A DNA stretch of 6,746 nucleotides. It comes from Paracoccaceae bacterium. GTDB lineage: Bacteria > Pseudomonadota > Alphaproteobacteria > Rhodobacterales > Rhodobacteraceae. The position numbers and the translations under genes were made by a program. The notes beneath the pieces were generated by a model, which ran no database searches, was not told the origin of the DNA, and was given only the letters and a program-made list of their open reading frames with translations. Every line of letters begins with the position of its first letter. The first letter of the stretch is position 1. The stretch is from positions 1 to 6,746 of the forward strand of contig JALQYS010000541.1 in the NCBI GenBank assembly GCA_023254015.1, read 5' to 3'. Positions 1 through 6,019 of this stretch are shown here, in pieces.

Positions 1-2
1 CC

Positions 3-440
3 GTACACAAGCTCGAATGGTACGCGCTGCGCTGGAAAATCGAGACTTTCTTCCGGACGCTGAAAACCGGCTGCCGGATCGAGGAGCTGCGCCTGGCCAC
101 GGCCGAACGCCTGGCCAACTGCATCGCGCTCTGCTGTGTCGTGGCCTGGCGGGTGTCATGGCTGGCGATGCTCAGCCGCGAGACGCCAGGGGCCGACCCC
201 GCTGCGGTTTTCACGCAGGACGAGCGCCAGCTGCTCGACCAAGCGACGCCCGAGAGGAAGCGCCGGGCACCGCGCGACCTCGCATTTTACGTCAGGGCTG
301 TTGCTCGGCTCGGGGGCTATCTCGACCGCGCTTCCGATGCGCCACCGGGGACGACGGTAATATGGCGGGGCTTCTCCCGCCTCGCCGACCTCGTCGAAGG
401 TGCCCGCCTCGCAAAGACCCCGGCGGATACTTGTGGGTAA
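3..440 (+). CDS. IS4-family transposase, C-terminal part (5' cut by window edge)
   Basis: The open frame enters from the left edge and ends at TAA, giving 145 residues without an in-window start. The first residues carry the IS4-family YREK signature: Y7, R10, E14 and K21 of the fragment, with the exact spacing Y-2-R-3-E-6-K. E14 is the third acidic residue of the DDE catalytic triad that cuts and joins transposon DNA. The motif is followed by TLKTGCRIEELRL, a typical continuation in this family. The first two catalytic aspartates would lie outside the window. The gene is very GC-rich compared with the operon at 763-5652. The frame looks intact to its stop, so the gene could be complete upstream. 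Family assignment is firm; the exact element is not recognised. Confidence 0.9.
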   Translation, partial: VHKLEWYALRWKIETFFRTLKTGCRIEELRLATAERLANCIALCCVVAWRVSWLAMLSRETPGADPAAVFTQDERQLLDQATPERKRRAPRDLAFYVRAVARLGGYLDRASDAPPGTTVIWRGFSRLADLVEGARLAKTPADTCG

Positions 441-470
441 CTGCAAGGACAACCGGGTGGTTACGACAGA
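441..470. mobile_element. Probable right end of the IS4-family element / junction with IS66 remnant
   Basis: Just after the transposase stop, homology switches from the IS4-family gene to the broken IS66 orfA read on the opposite strand, whose recognisable codons stop near 465-470. The IS4-family terminus must therefore lie in or next to this interval. Read on the minus strand it runs CTGTCGTAACCACCC and reaches ACCCACAAGT just inside the transposase stop, so the terminal repeat may overlap the gene end as in IS50-like elements. The partner end and target duplication are outside the window, so the exact boundary is inferred. Confidence 0.4.
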
Positions 471-559
471 ACGATCTCAAGCTTCTCCTCGTCGCACCAA
501 CGTCGCCGACGCCCCAGCCCAAGAATATCGCCACGCATCACCAGCCCCGCATATGACAT
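461..559 (-). pseudogene. Truncated IS66-family OrfA (TnpA) N-terminus
   Basis: From an ATG at 557-559 the frame reads 32 residues to a TAA that falls in the junction sequence. Residues 17-30 are RRRRWCDEEKLEIV, nearly identical in pattern to the conserved start of IS66-family OrfA (RRRRWS.EEK..IV.E), a small helix-turn-helix protein required for transposition. An internal ATG at residue 8 is an equally possible start. The rest of OrfA, and the OrfB and DDE transposase genes, are missing here. They may lie left of the window if the IS4-family element simply inserted into this gene. Confidence 0.7.
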
Positions 560-564
560 GTCCT

Positions 565-578
565 TAACGACGTCGTTA
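565..578. repeat. Perfect 14-bp palindrome TAACGACGTCGTTA
   Basis: The sequence equals its own reverse complement over 14 bases. It sits just upstream of the truncated IS66 orfA start on the minus strand, and an 8-bp palindrome GCACGTGC follows at 580-587. The position suits an operator or a small hairpin controlling the transposase gene. No known regulator is recognised from the sequence. Confidence 0.4.
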
Positions 579-718
579 TGCACGTGCCTTAAACGATCAT
601 CCCGCCATCAGGCAGGCGGTGACAACCGGGCGATTACGGTTGAAGTCGCCAAACTCCACCTCGAACATACACCTCGATGGCCACCCAGGATCACACCGCC
701 GATGGCGATGAAATTACA

Positions 719-738
719 CCAGCTTCTCGGACGCTAAC
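719..738 (-). repeat. IS66-type terminal inverted repeat (outer end)
   Basis: Read on the minus strand the 20 bases begin GTTAGCGTCCGAGAAG. IS66-family ends start with GTAAGCG followed by a short GC-rich stretch, so six of the first seven bases agree. The position, at the outer edge of the orfA remnant and beside the end of the operon, fits an element boundary. The opposite end is not in the window. Confidence 0.5.
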
Positions 739-762
739 CGTAGGCTTGCCAAGAAACCGTCT
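739..762. other. Short gap between operon stop and IS66 end; no terminator seen
   Basis: Only 24 bases separate the stop of the last operon gene from the IS66-like terminal repeat. They contain no GC hairpin followed by a T-run on the minus strand. If the operon once had its own terminator next to the stop codon, the insertion may have displaced it. Confidence 0.4.
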
Positions 763-2226
763 TCAATGGGCCTTTCGATACTCTGCCGGGGTTTCAAAGG
801 TGGTCGCCCAAATGCCGACTTTTCCCTTCTTCGCGGCGGCGCCTTGCGCGGCATAGGCGTCGGAGTACTCGGTGAATGGAATTGCAAAGCCGTTCGTCAC
901 CATCAGTGCGGAAAGGTCTACTTCGCCGACGGTGCACAAACCGACAGGGCGTTGGTAGAAGTCCAAGGTCTCTGCCTCGCAGTTTACCGAAGCGCCACCG
1001 ATGGCCTTTTCCAAACCCCGCCGCGCCACTTCACCACAATCGAAGACCAAACCGCTTGCCGCTTTGCAAGGCTGGCCGGCCTCCGGCGCATCGATGCCAG
1101 AGAGCCGATACGACGTGCCGTCTATTTCCAGTGTATCGCCGTCAATTACCCGTGCCGGGCCGGTGGCCTGCATGGCAACATCTTTCCGTTGCGTCTCGGG
1201 CGCAACGTCACGTTTGATGTCTTCAATCAGGCCCTCCTGATTGAGGCTAACGCTAAACATAACACGGCGCGACGCTTCGCGGTCCTCGCTGCCGTCTGGG
1301 TTCAAGATAAGCCGAGCAGAGGAATAGCCAATCGCGGCAAGGTGTTGCCGCGCCCAGGTCAATGTAGCAGGCTCAGAGACCCCCTTTAGGCAATGATCCA
1401 GCGCATTCTTTGCCCGGCGTTGCGACAGGTCCAGATTGTACAAGTAGGCGGCTTCATCCGACGCACCATTTGGGCCTTCGCTTGAAGCATGGCCTTCGAT
1501 CTTTAATTCAGACAAATCGAAACCAGAACTACTGAGCGCCTGAAGCCAGGATGAACAGAACTCTGACAGAAACGCCGGGTTCTTGACGCGATCCTCGTCG
1601 ACGTCAAATAGCACCGATTGGGGCAAGGTGATGGTGCCTTGCGCGTCGATGCTGCCGCCGGCCGCCCGGATGCTTCCGCCAAGTCTCTGGTTCAAAAGGG
1701 CAACCATGTCGCCTTGGTCTTTGGCGGCCGCCTCCAGCCGTCCCGAGATAGTCGCGACAGTGCTGTCGCCGCTTCGCGCCTGCTCCAAAGCCGTGCGCAA
1801 CGAGGCTTCCGACGGCGCGTTCACCGCATCGGCAAGGGAAAGCCGTGTTTCGGGCGACAGCTTTACCGCGCCTTGCATCAAGCGTTTGAGATCTTCCTGC
1901 CGAACAAAACGCGAGTACTCCTTGAGTTCCTCCAAAGCCTCAGGCTTCTTCAGATCAATACCCGCTTCCCGCAGAGCCAGCGCCGCAGCGAAGCTGCCAT
2001 CAGAAAGGCCCGCGATGATGACGGCCTTTTCCTCTGCAGAAAGAGTGCCTATCTCTTCAGCCGCCATCAAACTTTTGCGTTCGGTGTCGATCTGCCACCA
2101 AGTGAACAGCAGGAGCAAGCAGAACGCCAGTAGGATGAACGCCTCGGCGACGGTCAGCCCCATAACCGCACCGCGTTTGTAGCTGCGGTCAAAGACGCGG
2201 CCGCTGTCGTTAGGGGGCAAGGCCAT
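763..2226 (-). CDS. MotB/ZorB-like OmpA-domain protein fused to a C-terminal SNase-like nuclease
   Basis: A 487-residue protein with four parts. Residues 1-27 are a polar cytoplasmic N-terminus. Residues 29-46 form one membrane helix preceded by VAE, which aligns with the LAD of MotB with Glu28 in place of the ion-carrying Asp. Residues 48-190 are a helical stalk. Residues 192-330 are an OmpA/MotB-like peptidoglycan-binding domain: strand TLPQSVLFDVD, EGHASSEG at 244-251, NLDLSQRRA at 264-272, RRV at 320-322; the usual GHTD aspartate is Ser248. Residues 356-476 are an SNase-like domain with VIDGDTL (Asp362, Asp364), Arg374, GIDAPE (Asp379, Glu382) and QRPVG (Arg426), the full expected catalytic set. 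By MotB topology the OmpA and nuclease parts would face the periplasm. Cysteines 224/279 and 387/397/416/431 give even numbers per domain, which fits disulfides there. The start was chosen at ATG 2226, 3 nt after the previous stop; Met22 is the alternative. It is the last operon gene. Confidence 0.9.
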   Translation of the reverse strand: MALPPNDSGRVFDRSYKRGAVMGLTVAEAFILLAFCLLLLFTWWQIDTERKSLMAAEEIGTLSAEEKAVIIAGLSDGSFAAALALREAGIDLKKPEALEELKEYSRFVRQEDLKRLMQGAVKLSPETRLSLADAVNAPSEASLRTALEQARSGDSTVATISGRLEAAAKDQGDMVALLNQRLGGSIRAAGGSIDAQGTITLPQSVLFDVDEDRVKNPAFLSEFCSSWLQALSSSGFDLSELKIEGHASSEGPNGASDEAAYLYNLDLSQRRAKNALDHCLKGVSEPATLTWARQHLAAIGYSSARLILNPDGSEDREASRRVMFSVSLNQEGLIEDIKRDVAPETQRKDVAMQATGPARVIDGDTLEIDGTSYRLSGIDAPEAGQPCKAASGLVFDCGEVARRGLEKAIGGASVNCEAETLDFYQRPVGLCTVGEVDLSALMVTNGFAIPFTEYSDAYAAQGAAAKKGKVGIWATTFETPAEYRKAH

Positions 2227-2229
2227 GAC

Positions 2230-3411
2230 TTACACCGATTTGTCGAGGTTACCCGCAGCAACGGAAGCAACTGCGGAAGCTTGCGCCCTGGCTTCTTCTG
2301 CGGCCTTGGCCAGATTGGCCGAAGAGGTCGCCAGCCGGGTTTCCATGTCCATCAGCTGCAGCTGTGCTCGCGCTGCGGCGCTTCGATTGCCATCCTCAAA
2401 GCTCTTCAAGGTGGTTTCAAGGCGCCGAGCGCTATCGGCAATCGCGGCGTCAAAACGGTCTGAGGTGGCCGCAAAACTCTTGCTCAATGTTGTGCCAGAA
2501 GTTTCAACCTCATCCGATACGGAACTGATGCGCTTGGCCAATTGCCCAAGGAGCGCAACGATGTTGCCAGTCTGCTGCTGCAAGGCGACGTTGTTCTGGT
2601 CAACCAAAGTGCGGGCAGCCATGTGATTTGCGCGCAACCCTTCCGAGGTGCGGGCGATTTCTTCGAAAGAGAGTTTAACCTGCGCCAGCGCGCTGGTGGA
2701 AAACTCGGAAACCGTAGAGCGAATGGCGTCAATGGCCGCGCCAGTCTGAACACGAAACGCTTCGGTGGTCTCGCGCTGTAACGTGTTGATTGTCTGTTCC
2801 AGAAACGTTCTCGTCTCACTCACCAATGTCTCGGTCGCCTGCGCCATCCTTGCCTCACGCTCTGCCGCGCGCTGCAGACTTTCCACGCCGAAATTCTGCA
2901 TCTGCTGCAAGCTCTGCGCCAGATCTATGCGCAGCCTGCGGGCAAGCTGATCCAACTCCACCCGAGTTTCTCGTTCGCGCGATACGATGTCGACGCGGAA
3001 TTGCATCATCAATACCCGGATGAAGACGCCGAAAATCGTCGATACCAAGGCCACGCCAAAGCCGGAGATTACCTCTGGGATCAGCTCGGCGCGCTCTTCG
3101 GCTCCGCTTTCGACCACAAAATACAACGTGACGGAAAGGCTGGTCAGAGTCAGCAGAAATCCCAAGTAATAGGCGTTGTCACCGATCACCTCTGGGTCAA
3201 GTCGTAGGGATGTCGACACGTATGCAACGAGAGCATAAAGGCATAGGATCGACGCAGAATACCCTGCCGCAACAAAGGGATGAACCCCTAGAAGCTTGAG
3301 TGCGATACCGCCGCCTACCCCGGCCAAAAAGGCCAAAGCCAGCACAATCTTGTCCCAATAGTCATGGTTGCGGACGTCGTGCATGCGTTGAAAGCCGTTG
3401 CGCCGCACCAT
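2230..3411 (-). CDS. MotA/TolQ/ExbB-like (ZorA-like) membrane protein with long coiled-coil tail
   Basis: A 393-residue protein with four predicted membrane helices (about 21-41, 46-65, 80-100, 114-137) and a hydrophilic C-terminal tail (138-390) rich in Glu, Arg, Ala, Gln and Ser and predicted to be coiled coil. Helix 4 (GFGVALVSTIFGVFIRV) matches the conserved last helix of MotA/TolQ/ExbB proteins (ALvaTalGl.vAip), and helix 3 (GFLLTLTSLSVTLYF) matches the glycine/threonine-rich pore helix. These proteins form the pentameric ring of ion-driven stators. A long cytoplasmic coiled tail is typical of ZorA rather than TolQ. The start was chosen at ATG 3411, 1 nt after the stop of the VWA-like gene, because a G-run Shine-Dalgarno sits 7 nt upstream. 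A longer in-frame start at 3465 would overlap that gene by 53 nt. It lies immediately before the MotB-like gene, its expected partner. Confidence 0.85.
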   Translation of the reverse strand: MVRRNGFQRMHDVRNHDYWDKIVLALAFLAGVGGGIALKLLGVHPFVAAGYSASILCLYALVAYVSTSLRLDPEVIGDNAYYLGFLLTLTSLSVTLYFVVESGAEERAELIPEVISGFGVALVSTIFGVFIRVLMMQFRVDIVSRERETRVELDQLARRLRIDLAQSLQQMQNFGVESLQRAAEREARMAQATETLVSETRTFLEQTINTLQRETTEAFRVQTGAAIDAIRSTVSEFSTSALAQVKLSFEEIARTSEGLRANHMAARTLVDQNNVALQQQTGNIVALLGQLAKRISSVSDEVETSGTTLSKSFAATSDRFDAAIADSARRLETTLKSFEDGNRSAAARAQLQLMDMETRLATSSANLAKAAEEARAQASAVASVAAGNLDKSV

Positions 3412-3412
3412 C

Positions 3413-4240
3413 TTATAGCCCCCCAAGCTTGGAGACGCGTGGCAGATCAGCGCCTTGCTGGTCAAAGTAACGTATCCAGAAATCTTCGATCACCGCCGGG
3501 TCTTCGATCCGGTCTACAACGCGCGGCATCTGGTAGATTTGGATGGCGACCCCGTCCAGAGTGCGACCAAGCGAGGAATAGCTTGGCGAGACTGCAAAGC
3601 TTTGCCAGTCGTCGCCCTTGTAAAAACTCATAGCGTCACTGTGTTGCAAAAGGTCTGACACCATGATCACTTTTCGCGGGCCCTTGAATGTCAGGAACCC
3701 TGGCGTATCGGCCACCAGCGCCTGCAGAGCTTCCATGATCGGCGACGTGTTGGAGCCAGAGGCCATCATCATCTTTGCTAGATTGTCATGGATCGGAGCA
3801 AGAAACCGCTCTTCGTAGCGTTTCTTGACCATGTCGACATTCTGCGTCAGTGCGCTGACCTCCTGACCTGAACGCGGTTTGCACAGAGCCTGCGTCGCCC
3901 CCCATTTGCCGCTGTCCTCACTGACGATACCCATGGTGAACTGGGTGCCGACGGCACTTTCGGCAAACTCGCGCTCCAGATACTGTAAAAGCTGCTCGCT
4001 TTGCGTCCGGTCCAACGGGTCGGTCACGTCAAACAGAACAACCGTTTCGGCAACAGGGCCACTGATCGGGCAAAGCGTCTCAGCATCCGCCGACATTTCT
4101 GCTTTTGTGGTGTTCATCAAGTAAAAGCCAAACCCCAAGAGACCGACTGCGACGATTGCGCCCATTACATAGAACACTGTGCCTGCGCCCGACGATGTGC
4201 CACCGGCAAAACTGCTGGAGCGTCTTCTCTTGCGCGCCAT
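3413..4240 (-). CDS. Membrane-anchored VWA-like domain protein
   Basis: A 275-residue protein. A strongly basic start (MARKRRR) and one membrane helix at about 22-42 predict N-terminus inside and the rest in the periplasm. Residues 65-240 look like a von Willebrand A fold: strand ETVVLFDVTDPLD (66-77) with D71 and T73 where a metal site DxSxS would be, T165 in SNTSPIMEAL, and strand KVIMVSDLLQHS with D196. The third position of the first motif is Pro75, so the metal site is degenerate. C57 and C120 could form a disulfide. VWA domains usually mediate protein-protein contacts. Here the partner may be the stator-like complex or an envelope ligand, which is inference. The start ATG overlaps the stop of the preceding gene as TAATG. 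No specific family is recognised. Confidence 0.75.
   Translation of the reverse strand: MARKRRRSSSFAGGTSSGAGTVFYVMGAIVAVGLLGFGFYLMNTTKAEMSADAETLCPISGPVAETVVLFDVTDPLDRTQSEQLLQYLEREFAESAVGTQFTMGIVSEDSGKWGATQALCKPRSGQEVSALTQNVDMVKKRYEERFLAPIHDNLAKMMMASGSNTSPIMEALQALVADTPGFLTFKGPRKVIMVSDLLQHSDAMSFYKGDDWQSFAVSPSYSSLGRTLDGVAIQIYQMPRVVDRIEDPAVIEDFWIRYFDQQGADLPRVSKLGGL
3419..3424 (-). promoter_or_regulatory. Shine-Dalgarno deciding the start of the MotA-like gene
   Basis: A run of six G on the minus strand lies 7 nt before ATG 3411 and inside the end of the VWA-like gene. It supports the short start and translational coupling across the 1-nt gap. Confidence 0.6.
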
Positions 4241-5652
4241 TACAGGCCCCCTGCCGCATCGGAGCCATCGGCCTGCACTGTTCGCGTTACCTCAAACTCT
4301 TTGCGAGCTATCTCGAACTGGTCAAAAATGTCCTTCACCGCCGCTTGCACTGTGGCTGCAACATTTGCTGTCTCAGCCTCCGCCGCGTCTTTTCGGGCGA
4401 TTTCAATGGCCTGCGGCTTGAAGGCTGGGAACTTCCAAGCCTTGTCAAAGGACTTTGGCGCGGGGGTACTGCGCGAAGCACGGTTGGCGTCGCGGTAAAC
4501 TGCCAAAAGATGCGCAGTTTTCACATCGCACTGATCCAAGAAGGACTGCAGGTGTGCGCCAAGCGTGCTTTGACCAAACAACGTATCGACCGCTTCGGCT
4601 ATGCCTTGTCGCACCTGCTCGTTGGCATCTTGCAGGTTGCTGATCGCCTCGTCGCGGTGATCGGTCAGATCGTCCAGCGCCGCCCCCAGCTTGGCCACAT
4701 AATTCGCCCGCGCCACCTTCAACTGCCGCTCCACCCGCCCATAACCCGGATAGGCGTCGTCGGTGTGCCAGCCTTTGCGAAAGGCGATGGTCGAGATAAA
4801 AACTCCCAAGCCAACCAGCAGCCAGCTTTCGATGCTGGCCAGATATAGCGGCTGAGCTAGTAGCTTAGGTACAGCGCTCTCGGCCGCCAACCGCCACGCC
4901 GTGCCGCTTTCCAGCCCATCGCGGAAGTGCGCCACTGCCAAGTTGATCGCCACGGCAAAGGCCATCCAGCCCAGAATGAAGGCCAAACCACCCAGTTTCA
5001 ACAGCCAGTTGCGGCAATGGATGTAGCGGGCCATGTAGCCCAGCAAGGCCGAAAGACCAACGTTGACGAAAGACACGATGACGGCAGCAAGCCAGCCACC
5101 CAAAAGGCCGAACTCGTTGCCTTGCGAAAAGAGATAGGCGTTGATCGCTGCCTCGATGGCGATCAGGATCAAGGCTACCGCAAAGACCTTTGTCCAGCCT
5201 TCGAAATCCTTTGCAGGGCGCTCCAGCCGATGCTTTTCGCGAAACCGCTTGCGCCAAGCGAAACTGGCGTTCAGCTGGTCGCGCACATCCTCGATCGCCG
5301 ACTTCCAACCTTGAACCAGCTTTCCGAAATCACCTTTGGCCGTCCCGGCAACTATGTCGACCTCTTTGGTAGCATAGCTCGCCCGCGCGAGACGCTCGTT
5401 ATAGACAATGCGGTTGCTTTCGAAGTTTTCCAACCCTTTGCGACGAAGCTCCTCGATCCGCTCGATAATGCCGGTCTCGACATGGTCGAAATCCTTCGTT
5501 TCAGACGGAGGTTGGTTCTCTTTGCCGCGACTTTGGCCAAGCTCTTGCAGGCGTAGATCTTTGGCGAGTCTCTCAGAATCTATACTAGGAAACACTGCCA
5601 TCGTTGGAACAAACGCATCAGAACGAAAGATGGATTTCAAACGGTCCAGCAT
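4240..5652 (-). CDS. Unrecognised membrane protein with four predicted helices and helical flanks (first gene of operon)
   Basis: A 470-residue protein I cannot assign to a family. Residues 55-148 are charged and helical, probably cytoplasmic. Residues 154-174, 182-206, 217-241 and 274-291 are hydrophobic enough for membrane helices. Residues 305-390 and 415-455 are again charged, Ala/Glu/Asp-rich helix suggestive of coiled coil. The short stretch HTDDAYPGYGRVERQ after the last helix is the most motif-like part. The start was chosen at ATG 5652, which has GGGG 6 nt upstream. In-frame ATGs at 5763 and 5817 would extend the protein through DNA that looks like promoter and IS-end sequence. It is co-transcribed with the VWA-, MotA- and MotB-like genes and ends in TAATG with the next gene, so it is likely a scaffold or sensor of the same complex (inference). 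Confidence 0.8.
   Translation of the reverse strand: MLDRLKSIFRSDAFVPTMAVFPSIDSERLAKDLRLQELGQSRGKENQPPSETKDFDHVETGIIERIEELRRKGLENFESNRIVYNERLARASYATKEVDIVAGTAKGDFGKLVQGWKSAIEDVRDQLNASFAWRKRFREKHRLERPAKDFEGWTKVFAVALILIAIEAAINAYLFSQGNEFGLLGGWLAAVIVSFVNVGLSALLGYMARYIHCRNWLLKLGGLAFILGWMAFAVAINLAVAHFRDGLESGTAWRLAAESAVPKLLAQPLYLASIESWLLVGLGVFISTIAFRKGWHTDDAYPGYGRVERQLKVARANYVAKLGAALDDLTDHRDEAISNLQDANEQVRQGIAEAVDTLFGQSTLGAHLQSFLDQCDVKTAHLLAVYRDANRASRSTPAPKSFDKAWKFPAFKPQAIEIARKDAAEAETANVAATVQAAVKDIFDQFEIARKEFEVTRTVQADGSDAAGGL
4247..4251 (-). promoter_or_regulatory. Shine-Dalgarno of the VWA-like gene
   Basis: Five G on the minus strand lie 6 nt before the ATG at 4240 and within the last codons of the upstream gene. 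The stop and start overlap as TAATG, the usual arrangement for termination-reinitiation. Confidence 0.55.
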
Positions 5653-5658
5653 CTGTAT

Positions 5659-5662
5659 CCCC
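5659..5662 (-). promoter_or_regulatory. Shine-Dalgarno deciding the start of the first operon gene
   Basis: The minus strand reads TTGGGGATACAG directly before ATG 5652, placing GGGG 6 nt from the start. The first three operon genes all use a G-run of this kind at 6-7 nt spacing, which favours this start over the upstream in-frame ATGs. Confidence 0.55.
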
Positions 5663-5689
5663 AAGCAGAGCGCAACGATCCACGGTTGC

Positions 5690-5709
5690 TTAACGAAATT
5701 TAACGATAT
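5690..5709 (-). promoter_or_regulatory. Tandem 10-bp repeat in the probable operon promoter region
   Basis: On the plus strand TTAACGAAAT (5690-5699) is followed at once by TTAACGATAT (5700-5709), nine of ten bases identical. The spacing is one helical turn, so a dimeric regulator could bind both on one face. The repeat lies 38-57 bases upstream of the first start codon in a local AT-rich patch. A TTGGCT at 5714-5719 (minus) could be a -35 element, but no convincing -10 box is placed at 17 bases. Confidence 0.4.
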
Positions 5710-5749
5710 TGTGAGCCAAGCGCCACCTCCGGTTTCCCGCGCAGAGAGG

Positions 5750-5759
5750 CTCTGTTGCA
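5750..5759 (+). repeat. Direct repeat copy 1, CTCTGTTGCA (IS-end-like)
   Basis: The context GAGGCTCTGTTGCAAC resembles the GGCTCTGTTGCAA ends common to IS6-family and some IS5-family elements. It may mark an old element boundary directly upstream of the operon leader. No matching transposase is in the window. Confidence 0.35.
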
Positions 5760-5921
5760 ACATGTGTAACCGCCCCTTGCGCAAGAGGTATCTTCGGAGC
5801 TGGTTTTGGCGCGTCATCGGGTGCTGACATGTGTCCGGCCTTTGATGCGGCCATCATCATGCCGCAGGCCCGTATGGTGTTCGCAGGTCGGGTCCAGATC
5901 AAAGCCGCGTGCTCATAGGCA

Positions 5922-5931
5922 CTCTGTTGCA
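5922..5931 (+). repeat. Direct repeat copy 2, CTCTGTTGCA (IS-end-like)
   Basis: It is identical to the decamer at 5750-5759, in the same orientation and 172 bases away, and both copies follow AGGC. It lies close to the presumed end of the IS110-family fragment. Confidence 0.35.
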
Positions 5932-6019
5932 CACTGGTTCTCCCGATCCCGTCTCACGACCGTTGCGCCAAACCTCTCCTTGCCCTCTTTCGCTCCGACG
6001 TCCTCGCGACCGTGACGGC

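Larger units (their letters stand above)
461..738 (-). mobile_element. IS66-family insertion sequence remnant (left end plus start of orfA)
   Basis: Two independent traces define this remnant on the minus strand. At 719-738 there is a sequence beginning GTTAGCG that resembles the IS66-family terminal repeat (consensus beginning GTAAGCG, one mismatch). About 180 bases further inside, an open frame starts with the characteristic IS66 orfA N-terminus (RRRRW.DEEK). The element is cut after about 30 codons by the IS4-family sequence to its left. The outer end lies only 24 bases beyond the stop codon of the nuclease-fusion gene. A tiny 23-codon frame (about 595-666, minus) in the leader is not convincing as a gene. 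Confidence 0.65.
5653..6019. other. Gene-free stretch: operon leader, IS-end-like repeats and IS110 3' flank
   Basis: No convincing gene is seen. Bases 5653-5745 are the operon leader with the 10-bp tandem repeat. Bases 5746-5932 are GC-rich and bounded by two direct copies of CTCTGTTGCA. An imperfect hairpin (TGCGGC/GCCGCA with a 9-base loop, 5846-5866) lies inside, without a T-run. Bases 5933-6019 follow the IS110-family stop codon and are probably the noncoding end of that element. An 80-codon minus-strand frame (5690-5932) covers most of the stretch but has no recognisable domain. Confidence 0.5.

Noticed and set aside
17..556. Plus-strand 179-codon frame over the transposase end
   Set aside because: Its product has no recognisable domain; the YREK-bearing frame ending at 440 is the real gene.
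766..2182. Several plus-strand frames antisense to the nuclease-fusion gene
   Set aside because: They are compositional shadows of a long minus-strand gene with clear OmpA and SNase motifs.
3412..3465. Longer N-terminus for the MotA-like gene (ATG 3465)
   Set aside because: It would overlap the VWA-like gene by 53 nt; ATG 3411 has a strong G-run site and a 1-nt gap.
763..5652. Canonical Zorya type I, II or III
   Set aside because: Only ZorA- and ZorB-like parts are present; no helicase, HNH nuclease or other described Zorya effector gene is seen in the window.
5653..5817. Longer N-terminus for the first operon gene (ATG 5763 or 5817)
   Set aside because: It would cover the IS-end-like repeat and the AT-rich leader; ATG 5652 has a well-placed GGGG.
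5837..5870. Hairpin as a rho-independent terminator
   Set aside because: The stem is short and bulged and no T-run follows on either strand.
5690..5932. 80-codon minus-strand frame as a small gene
   Set aside because: No recognisable domain or clear ribosome site, and it runs through the repeats and operon leader.
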